A stretch of 64,000 bases of DNA from Ctenosaura bakeri (GCA_948474755.1 CAOLHI010000625.1:496001-560000); one strand, 5' to 3'; shown: positions 1 through 10,676, counted from the first letter of the stretch. Numbers and translations are program-made. Notes: generated by a model not told the origin, from the sequence alone.

Positions 1-1036
1 AGATTTATTGGTTTTTAAAGCAGATGTCCACTTTCAATAACATAATATTCTTTTTATGTCCAATGAGAATAAAGAGGGAAAACACAATACTTCTGGGATT
101 TATGATGAAATATTACCATGAGACTATCTTTTTTTCTGCTTCATGGAGGAATTTGAAGCAAGTGCTATATATGTGTACAGTGATCGTCTGAGGGCTGGAT
201 TAAGGCACATTAGGGCCTTCAAATTTAAGTTTAAGATTTTGTTAAATTTAAGAAGTATCCCCAAAATGTGAAATTCAGCCATTATTTTCATGTATTTTTA
301 GAGGACCCTGAAATTCTGGGACCCTGTAACAGCTACATTTAGCTGAAGTCTGAATCTGGAATTCATATTAATTGAAGAACAATAACATTATTTTACGAAG
401 TGACTGTTGATGAATTCCTCACATATTTATGGCATGTATTTTGCTCCTGAGACTTTTTGTTTTTTAAAAGATCATTATTTTATTTTTACGAGATGGAGAG
501 AAGCCTTTAATTAAGAAAAAAAATCATTATTTTATTAAACACTCTGTGACATTATGCCTAGATGTATATGCACTATCAGAAGAGTTCAGGTCTCTAAATC
601 ACATCCTTATACTGCTGGTTTAGTGATTCAGCAATACCCAAACAGGAAGTACTATACCACTTGTAGGTTTATATACAATTTCCCTATTTTTGCTGAGTGA
701 ACTTACCATTGATTTGATCTGTGGTTCACCCAGTTTGCTTGGGAGATGGATGGAAACAGATCAATAAAGTTGTTTTGTTGATTAGGAGAATGAGATTATA
801 TGCACTGGATCAAATTGAATTTTATAAAATGGAAACCAATTCACCACCCCACAGCCATTTCTGCTTGTTGGTCGGTGTTCACAAGTCAGAATAGAGTTCA
901 CCGCTTCCCTAAAAATACTTCAGACATTGCTGCTGTAGTTTGGAGACTCTTAAGTAGGGAAGTAATCATTTCCCCACAACTGGTTGGGCTATCTTCAAGA
1001 CCTAACTTACCAGCAGTGGTCTGAAGCAGAAGTCAA
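1..1036. other. AT-rich sequence without a recognisable gene
   Basis: I see no coding exon, RNA gene or clear transposon here. Short A/T runs and a small local repeat of a TTATTTTATT-like motif near 470-535 are the only structure. The 74-codon frame near its end is not supported by anything else. Confidence 0.5.
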
Positions 1037-1210
1037 GGGCCCTTTCCGCACTGAGGCTTCTAGTGCAAGCGGGGGAGGCCGGCAAGCGCAAGAAGGCTCA
1101 TCCGGGAGGCTGCCGCTTCCCCCTCCTTCCTTCCGCAGGCGAAGGAACCAGCGGGGAAGCAGCACCGAAGGAGGCTTGCCGCACAAGCCACCCTCCCCCC
1201 CGTGCGAAGC

Positions 1211-1360
1211 GGGAGACCACGCGCCGGATTCCCACCCCGCACGTGCGCGCGAAGCGGGTGGCGTCACACCGGATTCCTCCCCCCGCGCGCGCCGGATTCC
1301 TCCCCCGCGCGTGCCGGATTCCTCCCCCCGAGCGCGCCGGATTCCCCCCCGCGCGCGCGA
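1211..1360. repeat. GC-rich minisatellite inside element A
   Basis: About five degenerate copies of a roughly 20-25 bp unit built on GCGCCGGATTCCTCCCCC. Units differ by one or two bases and in the length of the C run. The related element at 8891 has a different repeat in the matching place. Confidence 0.7.
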
Positions 1361-1522
1361 AGCGGGTGGCGTCGCGTCCCCCCCATGCTTGCGCGCGCGA
1401 AGCGGGTGTCGCGTCCGGCGCGCTACCTCCCCACCCCGCTCCTTCCTTCCGCAGGGGCGGAGGGAAGGAAGCGCGACCTGGCCGGTTCCCAGAGGCTCCG
1501 CACGAAAGGTAAGTGTGGGTGG

Positions 1523-1679
1523 GCGCCGGGAGCGTTGCGTGAGCGCGGGGTGATTTTCGCTTGGACGCGAAAATCAAAAACCCACGCTCGCGCCGCTTCA
1601 GCGCCGGGAGCGTTGCGTGAGCGCGGGGTGATTTTCGCTTGGACGCGAAAATCAAAAAACCCACGCTCGCGCCGCTTCA
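1523..1679. repeat. Two tandem copies of a 78-79 bp hairpin unit
   Basis: Unit 1 is 1523-1600 and unit 2 is 1601-1679. They are identical apart from one extra A in the second. Each contains a stem GATTTTCGC / GCGAAAATC around a 6-base loop, flanked by longer GC-rich complementary sequence (GAGCGCGGG and CCCACGCTC). The copy at 8891 has a single version of the unit. Confidence 0.85.
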
Positions 1680-1753
1680 GCCCCGTGAGCCGGGCGGAAG
1701 TGGGAGTGTGTCGTGCGGAGCGACGCTCCCACTCCCGCGAGGCTCACGGGGCT
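1680..1753. repeat. Long GC-rich hairpin near the right end of element A
   Basis: The outer arms GCCCCGTGAGCC and GGCTCACGGGGC are perfectly complementary, and inner arms GTGGGAG and CTCCCAC extend the stem. The same hairpin occurs at 9370-9442 in the sister element, so it is a feature of the family. Confidence 0.75.
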
Positions 1754-1926
1754 GTCGCGCGAGCAAAGGCCCGTGCAAAAAGGGCCATAGTTAGGCAAGG
1801 GTTTGAATAGGGTGGAATGAATCCAGTATAGATTTTGCTAAAAGCAGTGGGTCATAGGGGGGAAAAAATAGAAGTGGGGTTGTACATTTCTTCCCTGTCA
1901 TTCGAATCCTCTCCTGCCTCTTCTTT

Positions 1927-2722
1927 GGCCCTTTTCGCACCTTATCTTGATAGTGCGACGAACTAGAGCCCTCACAATATTGCCAATATCGCAAGAGGCC
2001 CAGTAGAGAGCCCCTTGCAGTCTGCACACGGTAGGGCATTCGCGAGAGAGCACCAGTCCCCGCCCGGTGCCTTGTCCGTATGTCGGCATCCTGGGCCATG
2101 CCCAGGTCCCGTCCTGTCCCCGCACCACCACCCCTGATCGGTTGGTGGTTTTTCTTTCTTTTTTTATTGTTTCGTCAACTATTGTGCTAACGTTAGCACA
2201 ATAGATCCCGCCAACAGGCTGTTTCATACTACATTGGTAACGTGCTAAAGTGCTAACAATAGCGCCAGGTTTTTTTTAAAAAAACACAGGCGGCCAGACC
2301 CTGGGGGCTGCTGTCTTCTCGAGTGTGAGTGGCGACGCAGACCTGGGGTGACCTCTCGCGGCGATGTGTCGTGCAGTGTTGGCTGCTGCGATGGGGGCAG
2401 CGGCCAGCCTGCTGCTGGGCGGAGTGTCCCCTGGGAGCTGAGGCGTAAGGGACAAACAGCAGGAACTGCCCACACCCCACCCACTCCCAAGTCCTTCCCA
2501 GAAGCACACCAGACAACGGCTCCGCAGGCCCTCTGGTCGCGCGACCAATGCGTGAAAAGGAAGTTATTTTCACCTTTCAGGCGACAATAAGAAAACATGC
2601 TATCAGCACTATCCGTGGCTGTGATAGCACCTGATTCGCCAGAACGTCATGCAGTACGGCGGCTCGTGAAGGGGGGAGGGAGCGTGTTTAATACGCTTTA
2701 AAAACGCCATGCGAAAAGGGCC
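1927..2722. mobile_element. Harbinger-like non-autonomous DNA transposon, copy C (distinct interior)
   Basis: The left end GGCCCTTTTCGCAC and right end GCGAAAAGGGCC are inverted repeats. TTT flanks both sides, which may be a 3-bp target duplication. The interior is unrelated to the other copies and is rich in short perfect palindromes: a 26-bp palindrome at 2179-2204, a 14-bp one at 2534-2547, and an imperfect stem around 2598-2630. No open frame resembles a transposase. Confidence 0.65.
2179..2204. repeat. Perfect 26-bp palindrome
   Basis: The sequence equals its own reverse complement over 26 bases, centred between 2191 and 2192, with core GCTAACGTTAGC. It lies inside the element at 1927-2722 and could extrude as a cruciform or bind a dimeric protein. 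Its function is unknown. Confidence 0.9.
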
Positions 2723-2901
2723 TTTGTTGGTTTCCCTTAGAGCACTAGCTTCTGTAATTCTTTACATGACTCTTGTGATCACATAATCCAAAACTGTAAT
2801 TCATCTCAGAACAGAAGTGGAAATAATATTTGAAAATAATTGAAAAATAATCAAAAACATGTTTCTCAAGTATTGAGAAACCCTGGTAAGGAGAATGAGC
2901 A

Positions 2902-3148
2902 TAGAATCACAGAACTGGAAGAGTCCACAAGGACTATACACTCCAATCCCCTGCCATGCAGGAAAACACAGTCAAAGCACTCCTGATAGATGGCCATCCA
3001 GCCTCTGTTTAAAAATCACTATGGAAGGAGACTCTACCATACTCTGAGACAGAGTATTCCACTGTCAAACTGCTCTTATTGTGAGGCAGTTCTTCCTAAT
3101 GTTTAGGTGGAATCTTTTTTCTGCAATTGGAATCCATTACTCATTGTC
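2902..3148 (-). mobile_element. CR1 LINE 3'-end fragment
   Basis: Read on the + strand it begins ATAGAATCACAGAA, the complement of the ATTCTATGATTCT-type CR1 3' terminus, and continues through segments typical of amniote CR1 3' ends (for example TTCTTCCTAATGTTTAGGTGG). It runs directly into the foldback element at 3152. It is heavily 5'-truncated and has no coding potential. Confidence 0.8.
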
Positions 3149-3151
3149 CTA

Positions 3152-3351
3152 GGCCATTTCCACACTACATTGTTATAGTGCTATTATTCTACTTTCAACA
3201 TCCTGTGGAATTCTGAAGTTTGTAGTTTACTGAGGCCAAAGAGGTCTCTGGCTGAGAATTCTAAATGCCCCTCTCTAAATTGCAAACCATGGATTCCATA
3301 GGAGGTTGAAAGTGGAATGATAGCACTATAAGTGTAATGCGAAAATCACCC
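3152..3351. mobile_element. Foldback Harbinger-like MITE
   Basis: A roughly 200-bp imperfect inverted repeat. The arms carry the family landmarks GGCCATTTCCACAC, TATAGTGCTATTATTC, TTTCAACATCC and, in reverse, GTTGAAAGTGGAAT and AGCACTATA. Flanking CTA on both sides (3149-3151 and 3352-3354) is consistent with a 3-bp target duplication. It has landed in or beside the CR1 fragment. It codes for nothing. Confidence 0.8.
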
Positions 3352-4361
3352 TAGTAAATTCACATGATAAGGATCTGGACTTTACTTATTGCTTTCATAG
3401 ATAAAAAGCTTTGATACTTTTCAAATGCCAGTGTGAGCCTTTGGAGAAACCAGCAAGGGGGCTGTTCATGTCTGATTTGTTAGATGTTATCAAAAATCAC
3501 ATGGCAAAGGCAGCAGATGACAATCAGTGGTAGACGACTAGAGGGATTGGATTCCAAAAAGTACCCCATGTTGGTGTCTTTGTGCATCTATCATCCATTT
3601 TCCATCTTTAAAAATTGATTTCCTGTGTTTGGTGAATACACAGCATGGAATAAGAGCAGAGAGGAATCACTATTTGCTTATATGAAATCAAATACACATT
3701 CTAGATTCCTTTCCTCAATCCCCTCCACAGTGAGGGGGTAGCAAAAAAAAGTATCTTCTATGCTTATTAAACACTTAAATTCTTTGACATTGGAACAAAT
3801 TATGAGTTCAGGTGAAGTTGTTAAAATGTCAACTGATTTATTAAACAAAAAGTAAGAGCACTGGCATAGCTACAAGCCCTTGAGAAGACAATGCTCTCCA
3901 ATGTTCAGCATCCTTTGGCAACAGACAGCGTGTTCAGATGACTCTTTTAAAGGCTTTATAACAGTAAACCACTTGGAATTGAAATACCTACTGCAAGAGT
4001 GGATTTTGTTCCCATTTGGCACACAAGCTTGCATCATTAAAGAACCAATGCACTAGTGGGTGCTGAATGATTCTTTCATTGCACATCATAGGTCCCATTC
4101 AGAAGTCATTTACACCTTACTAAGATGATTGATTTTTTTCACAGGAGTAAGATGGAAAGGTGCCTGAAAGTCATGTTCACACCTCATTTATGGAGAATGA
4201 TTCTTAGGGCCTAACATTTTTAATAACTTTCCAAAGCCTGGGCCAAAGTTTAGCATCAAGGAGCCAAAACATATCCATTTCAAAGTGCTTTCCCTGTCAG
4301 ATCCTCGTTTAATCATGATTGAAATAAATGTTTGAAACAAATGGCACATTTGATAAATTTT
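3352..4361. other. AT-rich sequence without a recognisable gene
   Basis: Apparently unique sequence. I see no open frame of note, no tandem repeat and no transposon ends between the two foldback elements. Confidence 0.5.
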
Positions 4362-4562
4362 GGCCATTTACGTCCTATACTATTATAGTGCTATTACTCC
4401 ACTTTCAACCTCCTGTAGAATTCTGGGATTTATAGTTTACTGAGGCCAAAGAGCTCTCTGGCTGAGAATTCTAAATGTCCTTCCCTAAACTTCAAACCCT
4501 GGATTCCATAGGATGTTGAAAGCGGAATAATAGCACTATAACAGTGTAGTGTGAAAATGGCC
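4362..4562. mobile_element. Foldback Harbinger-like MITE
   Basis: The left end is GGCCATTTACGTCC (degenerate) and the right end is AAAATGGCC. The arms contain TATAGTGCTATTACTCC and the complementary TAATAGCACTATAAC. Flanking triplets do not match (TTT and ATA), so this is an older or eroded copy. The roughly 60-codon frames across it are chance translations. Confidence 0.75.
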
Positions 4563-5655
4563 ATAGTAAATTCACATGATAAAGATCTGGACTTGGAATT
4601 TAGTGGGCAGGACAATCCTCTCTTTGATCTTGGAATGTTCCAGTATTACAGCATCCTAGTTACCCAATATCTTGTGTTGCTTGTGAAGATAGGAAAGACT
4701 TCTGATACTCAATGTGGATGGTTTGATAAGCTAGTGCAATGTATGTTACTCCTACCTAAATAGTGCAGTGGAGAGAAATGAATTTATGCCACCAGTGCAG
4801 TGATAGGAATAAATTGAGTTCATTCTGCAAATTAGCCTCTTTCTTTAGCCTTGTCTATGGAGTCATTTTGACAGCAGTTATATTACTGTTAGCAAACTAC
4901 CATGGTTACTAACGCCTGTCAAGAGGGTTTATGTGAATAGGCACAATGGAAGATATTAGTAATGTTAATAACTGCTGTTGTCTATGGTGAGCACTTTCAC
5001 TGCCAAAGGGTAAGTATATGTATCACAGGAGAAGGAGAACAGTGTAACAAGCAAAAACTGAAACATCTATTAACAGGCTTCAGGAAAATGATTACGACAA
5101 AGGAAATCAGAAAATAACTACTGAGACTTTGCACAACTAATACAGAAATCAGAACCGAGATAATATTCCTTTGTTCAGTCTTGATCTTAGCACAACACTG
5201 GCAGATAAAAAGGTTTTTCTATTCTCTGGTGTCTTGCTTGTCTCACAGGACCTTGCAATACAGGTATATCTACAGGACAAAGGAGGGAAACTGCAACTAT
5301 ACCAAGCTGTGTTTTGTAAGAGCTACATAACTTAAAAACTGCCTGGGAAGTGTAGATGGTACAAGTTGTGGGACCCTAATAAGAAGTAGCTGATTTGACT
5401 GTAGGAAAGGAATATATGTGGCAAAAGGAAACTCAGCAAGTCACAGGGCCTTATTGCTTTCCTGTTTAATTAGGCTGTGTGCCAATTTCTAAATACGTTT
5501 GTACTTTCCTGGCGTGTGCTCACTTTTTAGCCAATATATATACCCAAACCCTCATGCTTGCTCTCTCTGTGTGTATGTTTCTGAATTATCTTTTTTTTTT
5601 TGTTGCAAACTAAGGCTAAAAGGCAATTGTCAATCCCAAGTAGAATAGATACATT
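4563..5655. other. AT-rich sequence without a recognisable gene
   Basis: Nothing with gene structure is visible. A T-rich run lies near 5590. Confidence 0.5.
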
Positions 5656-6164
5656 GGCCTTTTTCGCACGCCAGTCCTGTTGTGAAATGGCCCCAGGAGT
5701 GTTGCGGGATTGTGAGGACTGTTTCACATAATGGCCCTTTTTGCACACCAGTCCTGCTGCGAAATGGCTTCGGGAGCGCTGTGGGATTGTGAAGACCGTT
5801 TTACATGACGTCCTTGCAATTGCACAATGCTCCTGAGGCCAGGAGGTGGCAATCACGCATTATATCATTTTTGGCTTGTTGCCAAAAATGATGCGTAGTT
5901 GCGCATCATTCCCGGGCCCCATCTGCACTTACCTTGTGTGCAGAACCTCCAGATGCACAGGCATCGTGCTTCCTCCCCCAGCGCAGCCTGAGAAAGTACC
6001 TGGCTGCACTGTGGAAGGAAGGGGCAGAGCCCTCACACTTCCTTCTGGCTAGCACGGAGCTGGTGCAGAAGGGAAGCAGAGGAAATGCGATTCCCTCCCA
6101 GATGAGGCTTTTCACGCGATCCCCGCGCAACACCAGCGGCACCGGCTAAGGTGCGAAAAGGGCC
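5656..6164. mobile_element. Harbinger-like non-autonomous element, copy D, with duplicated left end
   Basis: The right end is GGTGCGAAAAGGGCC. The left end is present twice in tandem: 5656-5732 and 5733-5810 are about 80 percent identical, each starting GGCCCTTTTTGCAC or close to it and running through CCAGTCCTG and GGATTGTGA. The interior (CCCAGCGCAGCC, CTGCACTG.GGAAGGAAG) matches the elements at 7087, 26251 and 32804. Flanks are ATT and ACT, so no clear 3-bp duplication survives. Confidence 0.75.
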
Positions 6165-7086
6165 ACTGACTGAGTCAGAACTTGGTAAGTCAGCACTTAA
6201 TGTAAGTTTTCTTCATTCAGTGGGTCTACTGTACCTGAAACAAATAACTGGATTAAGGCCTGTGCTTAACATCATGACAAATATATTCTGAATGCCAAAA
6301 TAGTAAAAAAAGATACTTTGGGGGGATAAGATGGTATTTGGTAATTCAGAATGCCTATTTAGTGATGGCCAATTGCAGCGGTGTGGGATCAACTTGCATT
6401 AGCATTCCCCACATAACTGAAAGTGATGTCATTCCATCCAAGATTTCACAGTGCAAAACGAGGACATGTGTGGCCATGCAACATCATAGGGAAGATGGGA
6501 AGAGTTCTTAATAAGAAAGAACACACAACCCAGGAGAAATATCAGCAGTTAGATTTTATCTGAGCCTACAAGGAAGATCAAGATTCCCCCTCCCTTTCCC
6601 CCATTTGATTCAGTGTAAACTATTTTTTATCTTTGAGCTCAGCTTGCAGCAATTGAAGTAAGCTGAGGACAAAGGGGGGAAACTAGAGGAGGAGAGAAAA
6701 GCTAAAACATTTTTAAAAGAGCTGAAAAGTGGGATGACAGAGGATTAATCAGGACTGCCTATGCCAAATTCGGATTTACTACAGTGGGAAGGTTTGCACT
6801 CACCACTCCTGTTTTTGGCCTGTACCTGCTTGCCATTTTGAGTGGCATTCTGGAGTTATATGGCAGCCACCGGTAGCTATCATAAAAATAACATATTTCA
6901 GAACATCTGGGAAAAACAAAATGGCAGCTTCTAAATCAGAAGAGTTGGAAAATATGGTTGCGAGTTTTGGTAACACTGACATTTTCCCTGGGATTCTAAA
7001 AATTACATCTTCCCTTTTACAGCCTCTGAAGGAAAAATAGGTAAGTATCTATACTATGGATTTACAACAGTATTATAACACACTAA
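6165..7086. other. AT-rich sequence without a recognisable gene
   Basis: No exon, RNA or repeat structure that I can name. Confidence 0.5.
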
Positions 7087-7507
7087 GGCCCTTTTTGCAT
7101 GGCATTTTTCATGCAAAAGAGGGCCTGGAGTGTCGTGTGATTGTGAGGAGCTATCTGCACGACGCAGTCACAATTGCGCGATGCTCCAGGGGCCGGCAGG
7201 CACTGATCGTGCACTTTTTCATTTTTGGCTAGAAGCTGAAAATGGGGCGCGGTTGTATATTGCTCCCAGGCCCCACACACACATACCTGGCGCGTGGAGC
7301 CTCCGGAGCCGCGCCAGTCGCGCTTCCTGCCCCAGCGCAGCCTGGGAAAGTCCCAGGCTGCACTGCGGAAGGAAGAGGTGAGGCTCTCGCACGAGCAGGC
7401 AGCTCATGTGGAGCTGAAGGACCCCAGATGCGAGCTCCTCTCGCCAGAGGCTGCTCGCGCGTTCCCCGCACCCCAGCGCCGGAAAAAGGTAAAGTGCGGA
7501 AAGGGCC
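7087..7507. mobile_element. Harbinger-like non-autonomous element, copy E
   Basis: Ends are GGCCCTTTTTGCAT and GTGCGGAAAGGGCC, flanked by TAA on both sides (7084-7086 and 7508-7510). This is one of the two copies in this group with a clean 3-bp duplication. The 421-bp interior is GC-rich and includes CCCCAGCGCAGCCTGGGAAAG and the GCACTGCGGAAGGAAG segment. Overlapping 60-95 codon frames are artefacts of GC-rich sequence. Confidence 0.85.
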
Positions 7508-7661
7508 TAAATTTCATGGTCCCTTCTAATGACATCTTGGGAACTGAAGTTCCAATCTCCTGAACTACAGCCCTAGCAATATCTCATAGATATATCTTGT
7601 ATAGGTTGTCCCTGCTAAATTGGGATACTTGGGGAGTATGTGATATCATGTTTTAGCTGAC

Positions 7662-7706
<45 letters not shown>

Positions 7707-8890
7707 ATTATGGCAGTTAATGAAGAGCAAAGAGACCTTGAATAGTATATTTTTGTAATAGTTTGGGCTGAAAATCTGACTATTTTTTTTAAAAAAATTG
7801 GAGATACAAAATAGGGCACCAATGGCTGTATATAGCGTTTGGCCAAACTTTCCTGCCAATGTGGTGTATAGCTGCCAAAAAATTGCTTTCTGGACTGTAG
7901 AATGGGATTCTATAAGTAAAACATGACAAAGTGGATGATAGTGCCTGGTGATGTTATTAAATATGATACACTAGCTTGAACAATAATTGCTCAAAGCATA
8001 TCCTTCAAGTAAAAAACACAAGCCTAACAAATGAGACAAAGGAGGAAGGAGAGGAGATGAAGTCCCTAGAGTGCTGCAATAACCCCACAATAATTGGGGT
8101 TAGCAACACACAGTTTAAAATAAATATTTTCATTTCATGGCAGTGCTCTTGCCTTGAGATTCCTCTCCTTTCCTTTAGGCCTGGAGAAAACAGACCAGGC
8201 CCAAGATTAAAGGCAGACTTTGAGATCTGGGAACTGTAACTTCATGTCATTTTCCCGATGTGTGTGGAATATGGTTTTTAGTAGGATGGTGTGTGGCAAG
8301 AGGCAGAGAGAACATATTAAAAAACAAAACAAAACAATATTCTCTGAGGAATTTTGGCTCAGCTCTGAGAAATGGAGACCAAAAGACAGTGGATTCTTAA
8401 AAGTTAACTGGACTGTATCTTCTATGAAAGAATGCTTTGCATTTTCTTTTGTCCATGAAGAGTCAGAAATGCTTGAGAACATTGTGAACTGTTGTGTCTG
8501 TAAGCATCTTAGTGCTTTGGACATGTCTGAGCAAAATAATTGTTTGCTTAGTATCAGAAAGAAAATTGCTTTACAAAGAAAATGTATCTGCTCACATTTA
8601 TAGAACATCATTTCTGTCATAATACAAGCTGAGTGGGAAAGCATACTCTGTCCTGCTGACTGTTAAGTGCATAAATGCTGACCTGTGCATGTGATTATGC
8701 CATCAAGTTGCCTGTTGACTTTTGGGAGCTGTAGTTCAAAAAGTAACTTTTTTCAGCCCCTGGGGTATGACCAATTTCTTTATTGTAGAGCAGACAACAT
8801 ACCAATGTCTGGTTTTCTCTTCAGCCTTTTGGCTTTACCATTTATCATATATGATATTTTGAGAGAGCAAGCATGGTGATTATTAGATTA
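7508..8890. other. AT-rich sequence, no gene; includes a TA microsatellite
   Basis: The dinucleotide tract at 7665-7704 is the only named structure. Two opposite-strand frames of 127 and 145 codons over 8207-8644 have no recognisable domain, and an overlap of that kind is expected by chance. A fragment at 8718-8755 (TGGGAGCTGTAGTTC) resembles one arm of a common squamate foldback repeat. Confidence 0.45.
7665..7704. repeat. (TA)n microsatellite
   Basis: About 20 uninterrupted TA units. Confidence 0.98.
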
Positions 8891-9475
8891 GGGCCCTTTT
8901 CGCAGTGCTGGCGCTCGCGCGACGGAGGAGGGCGGCTCGTGCAAGAAACCTTCTCCGGGAGGCTGCCGCTTCCCCCTCCTTCCTTCCGCAGGCGAAGGAA
9001 CGAGCGGGGAAGCGGCAACCTCCCGGAGGCGGCGGCGGCTCGCGCGTCTGTCCATCCCCCCCGCGCGCGCGAGAAAGGAGCCTGTCCCGTCCATCCCCCC
9101 CCGTGCGCGAGAAAGGAGCCTGTCCTGTCATCCCCCCCGCACGTGTGAGAAAGGAGCTTGTCGCGTCCGCCCCCCCGGACGTGTCGCGTCCGTCGCGCCA
9201 GCGCCCCGCCCCTTCCTTCCGCAGGGGCGGAGGGAAGGAAGTGCGACCCGGCCAGCTCCCTGACGCTCCGCACAAGAGGTAAGTGCGCGCGGGCGCCGGG
9301 AGCGTTGTGCGAGCGCGGGTGATTTTCGCTTCGAAGCGAAAATAAAAAAACCCGCGCTCACACCGCTTCAGCCCCGTGAGCCCAGCGGAAGTGGGAGTGC
9401 GTCGTGCGGAGCGACGCTCCCACTCCCGTGAGGCTCACAGGGCTGTCGCGCAAGAAAAGGCCCGTGCGAAAGGGG
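8891..9475. mobile_element. GC-rich Harbinger-like non-autonomous transposon, copy B
   Basis: The sister of the element at 1037-1786. It shares the left-end region (GGAGGCTGCCGCTTCCCCC), the CTTCCTTCCGCAGGGGCGGAG segment, the hairpin unit (single copy here, with a perfect 22-bp palindrome at 9322-9343) and the long terminal hairpin at 9370-9442. The ends are GGGCCCTTTTCGCA and GTGCGAAAGGGGC, flanked by TTA and ATA. CpG density is very high. No coding potential beyond low-complexity frames. Confidence 0.75.
9057..9160. repeat. Minisatellite inside element B
   Basis: About three copies of a 35-40 bp unit containing GAGAAAGGAGCCTGTC and a C run. It occupies the place where copy A has a different repeat. 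Confidence 0.75.
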
Positions 9476-9503
9476 CATAGGACACAAGGAGATAAGTGTT
9501 TCA

Positions 9504-9729
9504 GGCCATTTCCGCACTAGACTGTTATAGCTCTATTATTCCACTTTCAAAGTCCTATGCAATCCTGGGGTTTGCAGTTGAGGGAGGGGACTCAAAGTTG
9601 TGTATTTTATTTTTGGTATATTTATGTTCCAAGGGGGCCTCAGGCCCCTCCCTAAACTGCAAACCCCAGGATTCCATGGGATGTTGAAAATGGAATAATA
9701 CCGCTATAACAGCCTAGTGCGGAAATGCC
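9504..9729. mobile_element. Foldback Harbinger-like MITE with an enlarged loop
   Basis: Arms start GGCCATTTCCGCACTAG and end CTAGTGCGGAAATGCC. TCA flanks both sides (9501-9503 and 9730-9732). The loop is longer than in sister copies and T-rich. Confidence 0.85.
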
Positions 9730-9737
9730 TCAGAAAT

Positions 9738-9835
9738 GCCTTTTATGGCTCAGCCACAAAAACCCATTGGGTAATCTTGAACAGCCTTAGAAGAAGGCAA
9801 TGGCAAAACTCCTCTGAGTAAATCTTGCCAACCCC
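9738..9835 (+). mobile_element. Sauria-type SINE fragment
   Basis: Contains the internal segment with AAACCCATTGGGTAA, GAAGGCAATGGCAAA and CTCTGAGTAAATCTTGCCA, as in the SINEs at 10621 and 26211. Both the tRNA-like head and the tail are missing. It starts just right of the foldback element. Confidence 0.65.
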
Positions 9836-10620
9836 TCCCCCCATAATAGGGTCAGTATTAGTTAGAGTTAATTATAATCCTCCACCAATAGTTGCAATTT
9901 GCTTTTTAAAAAAACCGTGGACATCATTTACATCTACTTTGGCCCTAAGTCAAAGCCACATTTGGGTTCTCACATTAAATAGTTTCATACTGGAAGAAAT
10001 GTCTACAAAAGGTTTTCACTGAAGAGGATGAAAGCCAAAGCTTTAAAATGTAAGGAGAACGGAATCCAAACTTTAGGAAAATGTGAAGCCACCTGGGACA
10101 CACAATCCAGGCCTTTTTAGGTTCGACACTGTACCACCTATCTTATCCTTAATGTCAACTAAATGTGAACGAGCATTTCAAGAAGAAGAAGATGCATTAA
10201 AGTAGCTTTTTAAAACAAAACAAAACAAAACAAAAACCTCATCCAAGAAATGAATTTAGGGAAGTATTATCTTTGACATCTCTGTTAAAAAATATTTATG
10301 AGGCTTTCAAATTAAAAAGTGATTCTACTTCTCTGCCTAGAAGTTTCATAAAAAAGAGTAGAATGTAACAAATTATGGAAATAGGTGTGACATAAAACGT
10401 GTCTGTTTTATTATTATAAAAAGAAAAAAGTTGCAAATGTTACAGCTTTTATTGGTCTGAATTGTTGCATTATTGAAAATACTTGCTTGCAAATGGCATA
10501 TTTTGTTAACTAAACAATTCTAGGCTTACTCATGAAGGGGCTAAATTTAATATCTGGTCTCAAGTAATGTAAGACACATTAAATCAATTGCTGAATCTGT
10601 AAATTGCATTGATTCTGTGA
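9836..10620. other. AT-rich sequence without a recognisable gene
   Basis: Includes a short (AAAAC)n run near 10215. Otherwise unremarkable. Confidence 0.5.
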
Positions 10621-10676
10621 GAGCATGGTGTAGGGCTTTGGCTATGAATTTGGAGACCAGAGTCTAAATCCCCGCT

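Larger units (their letters stand above)
1037..1786. mobile_element. GC-rich Harbinger-like non-autonomous DNA transposon, copy A
   Basis: A sharply bounded block of very GC- and CpG-rich sequence in AT-rich surroundings. The left end reads GGGCCCTTTCCGCAC and the right end reads GTGCAAAAAGGGCC, an imperfect terminal inverted repeat shared with the elements at 1927, 5656, 7087, 8891, 26251 and 32804. Inside are a GC-rich minisatellite (about 1211-1360), a duplicated 78-bp hairpin unit (1523-1679) and a long hairpin (1680-1753). It is homologous along its length to the copy at 8891-9475. The long open frames on both strands are low-complexity Arg/Pro/Ala translations of CpG-rich DNA and contain no transposase motif. 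The flanking 3-bp repeat is not clear here (CAA on the left, ATA on the right). The Harbinger assignment is inferred from the shared ends and from sister copies with 3-bp duplications. Confidence 0.7.

Noticed and set aside
1523..1679. A CRISPR array (repeated hairpin units)
   Set aside because: Two directly abutting units with no spacers, in a eukaryotic transposon.
984..1810. Overlapping long frames on both strands (up to 202 codons)
   Set aside because: They lie in a GC-rich transposon where stop codons are rare. The peptides are Arg/Ala/Pro-rich and reflect the minisatellite.
4430..4763. Small frames over the foldback element (61 and 70 codons)
   Set aside because: They translate the MITE arms; similar chance frames appear in other copies.
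8207..8644. Overlapping 127- and 145-codon frames on opposite strands
   Set aside because: Mutual overlap, no domain and no splice context.
8845..9361. Several frames of 68-142 codons
   Set aside because: The same artefact in the sister GC-rich element.
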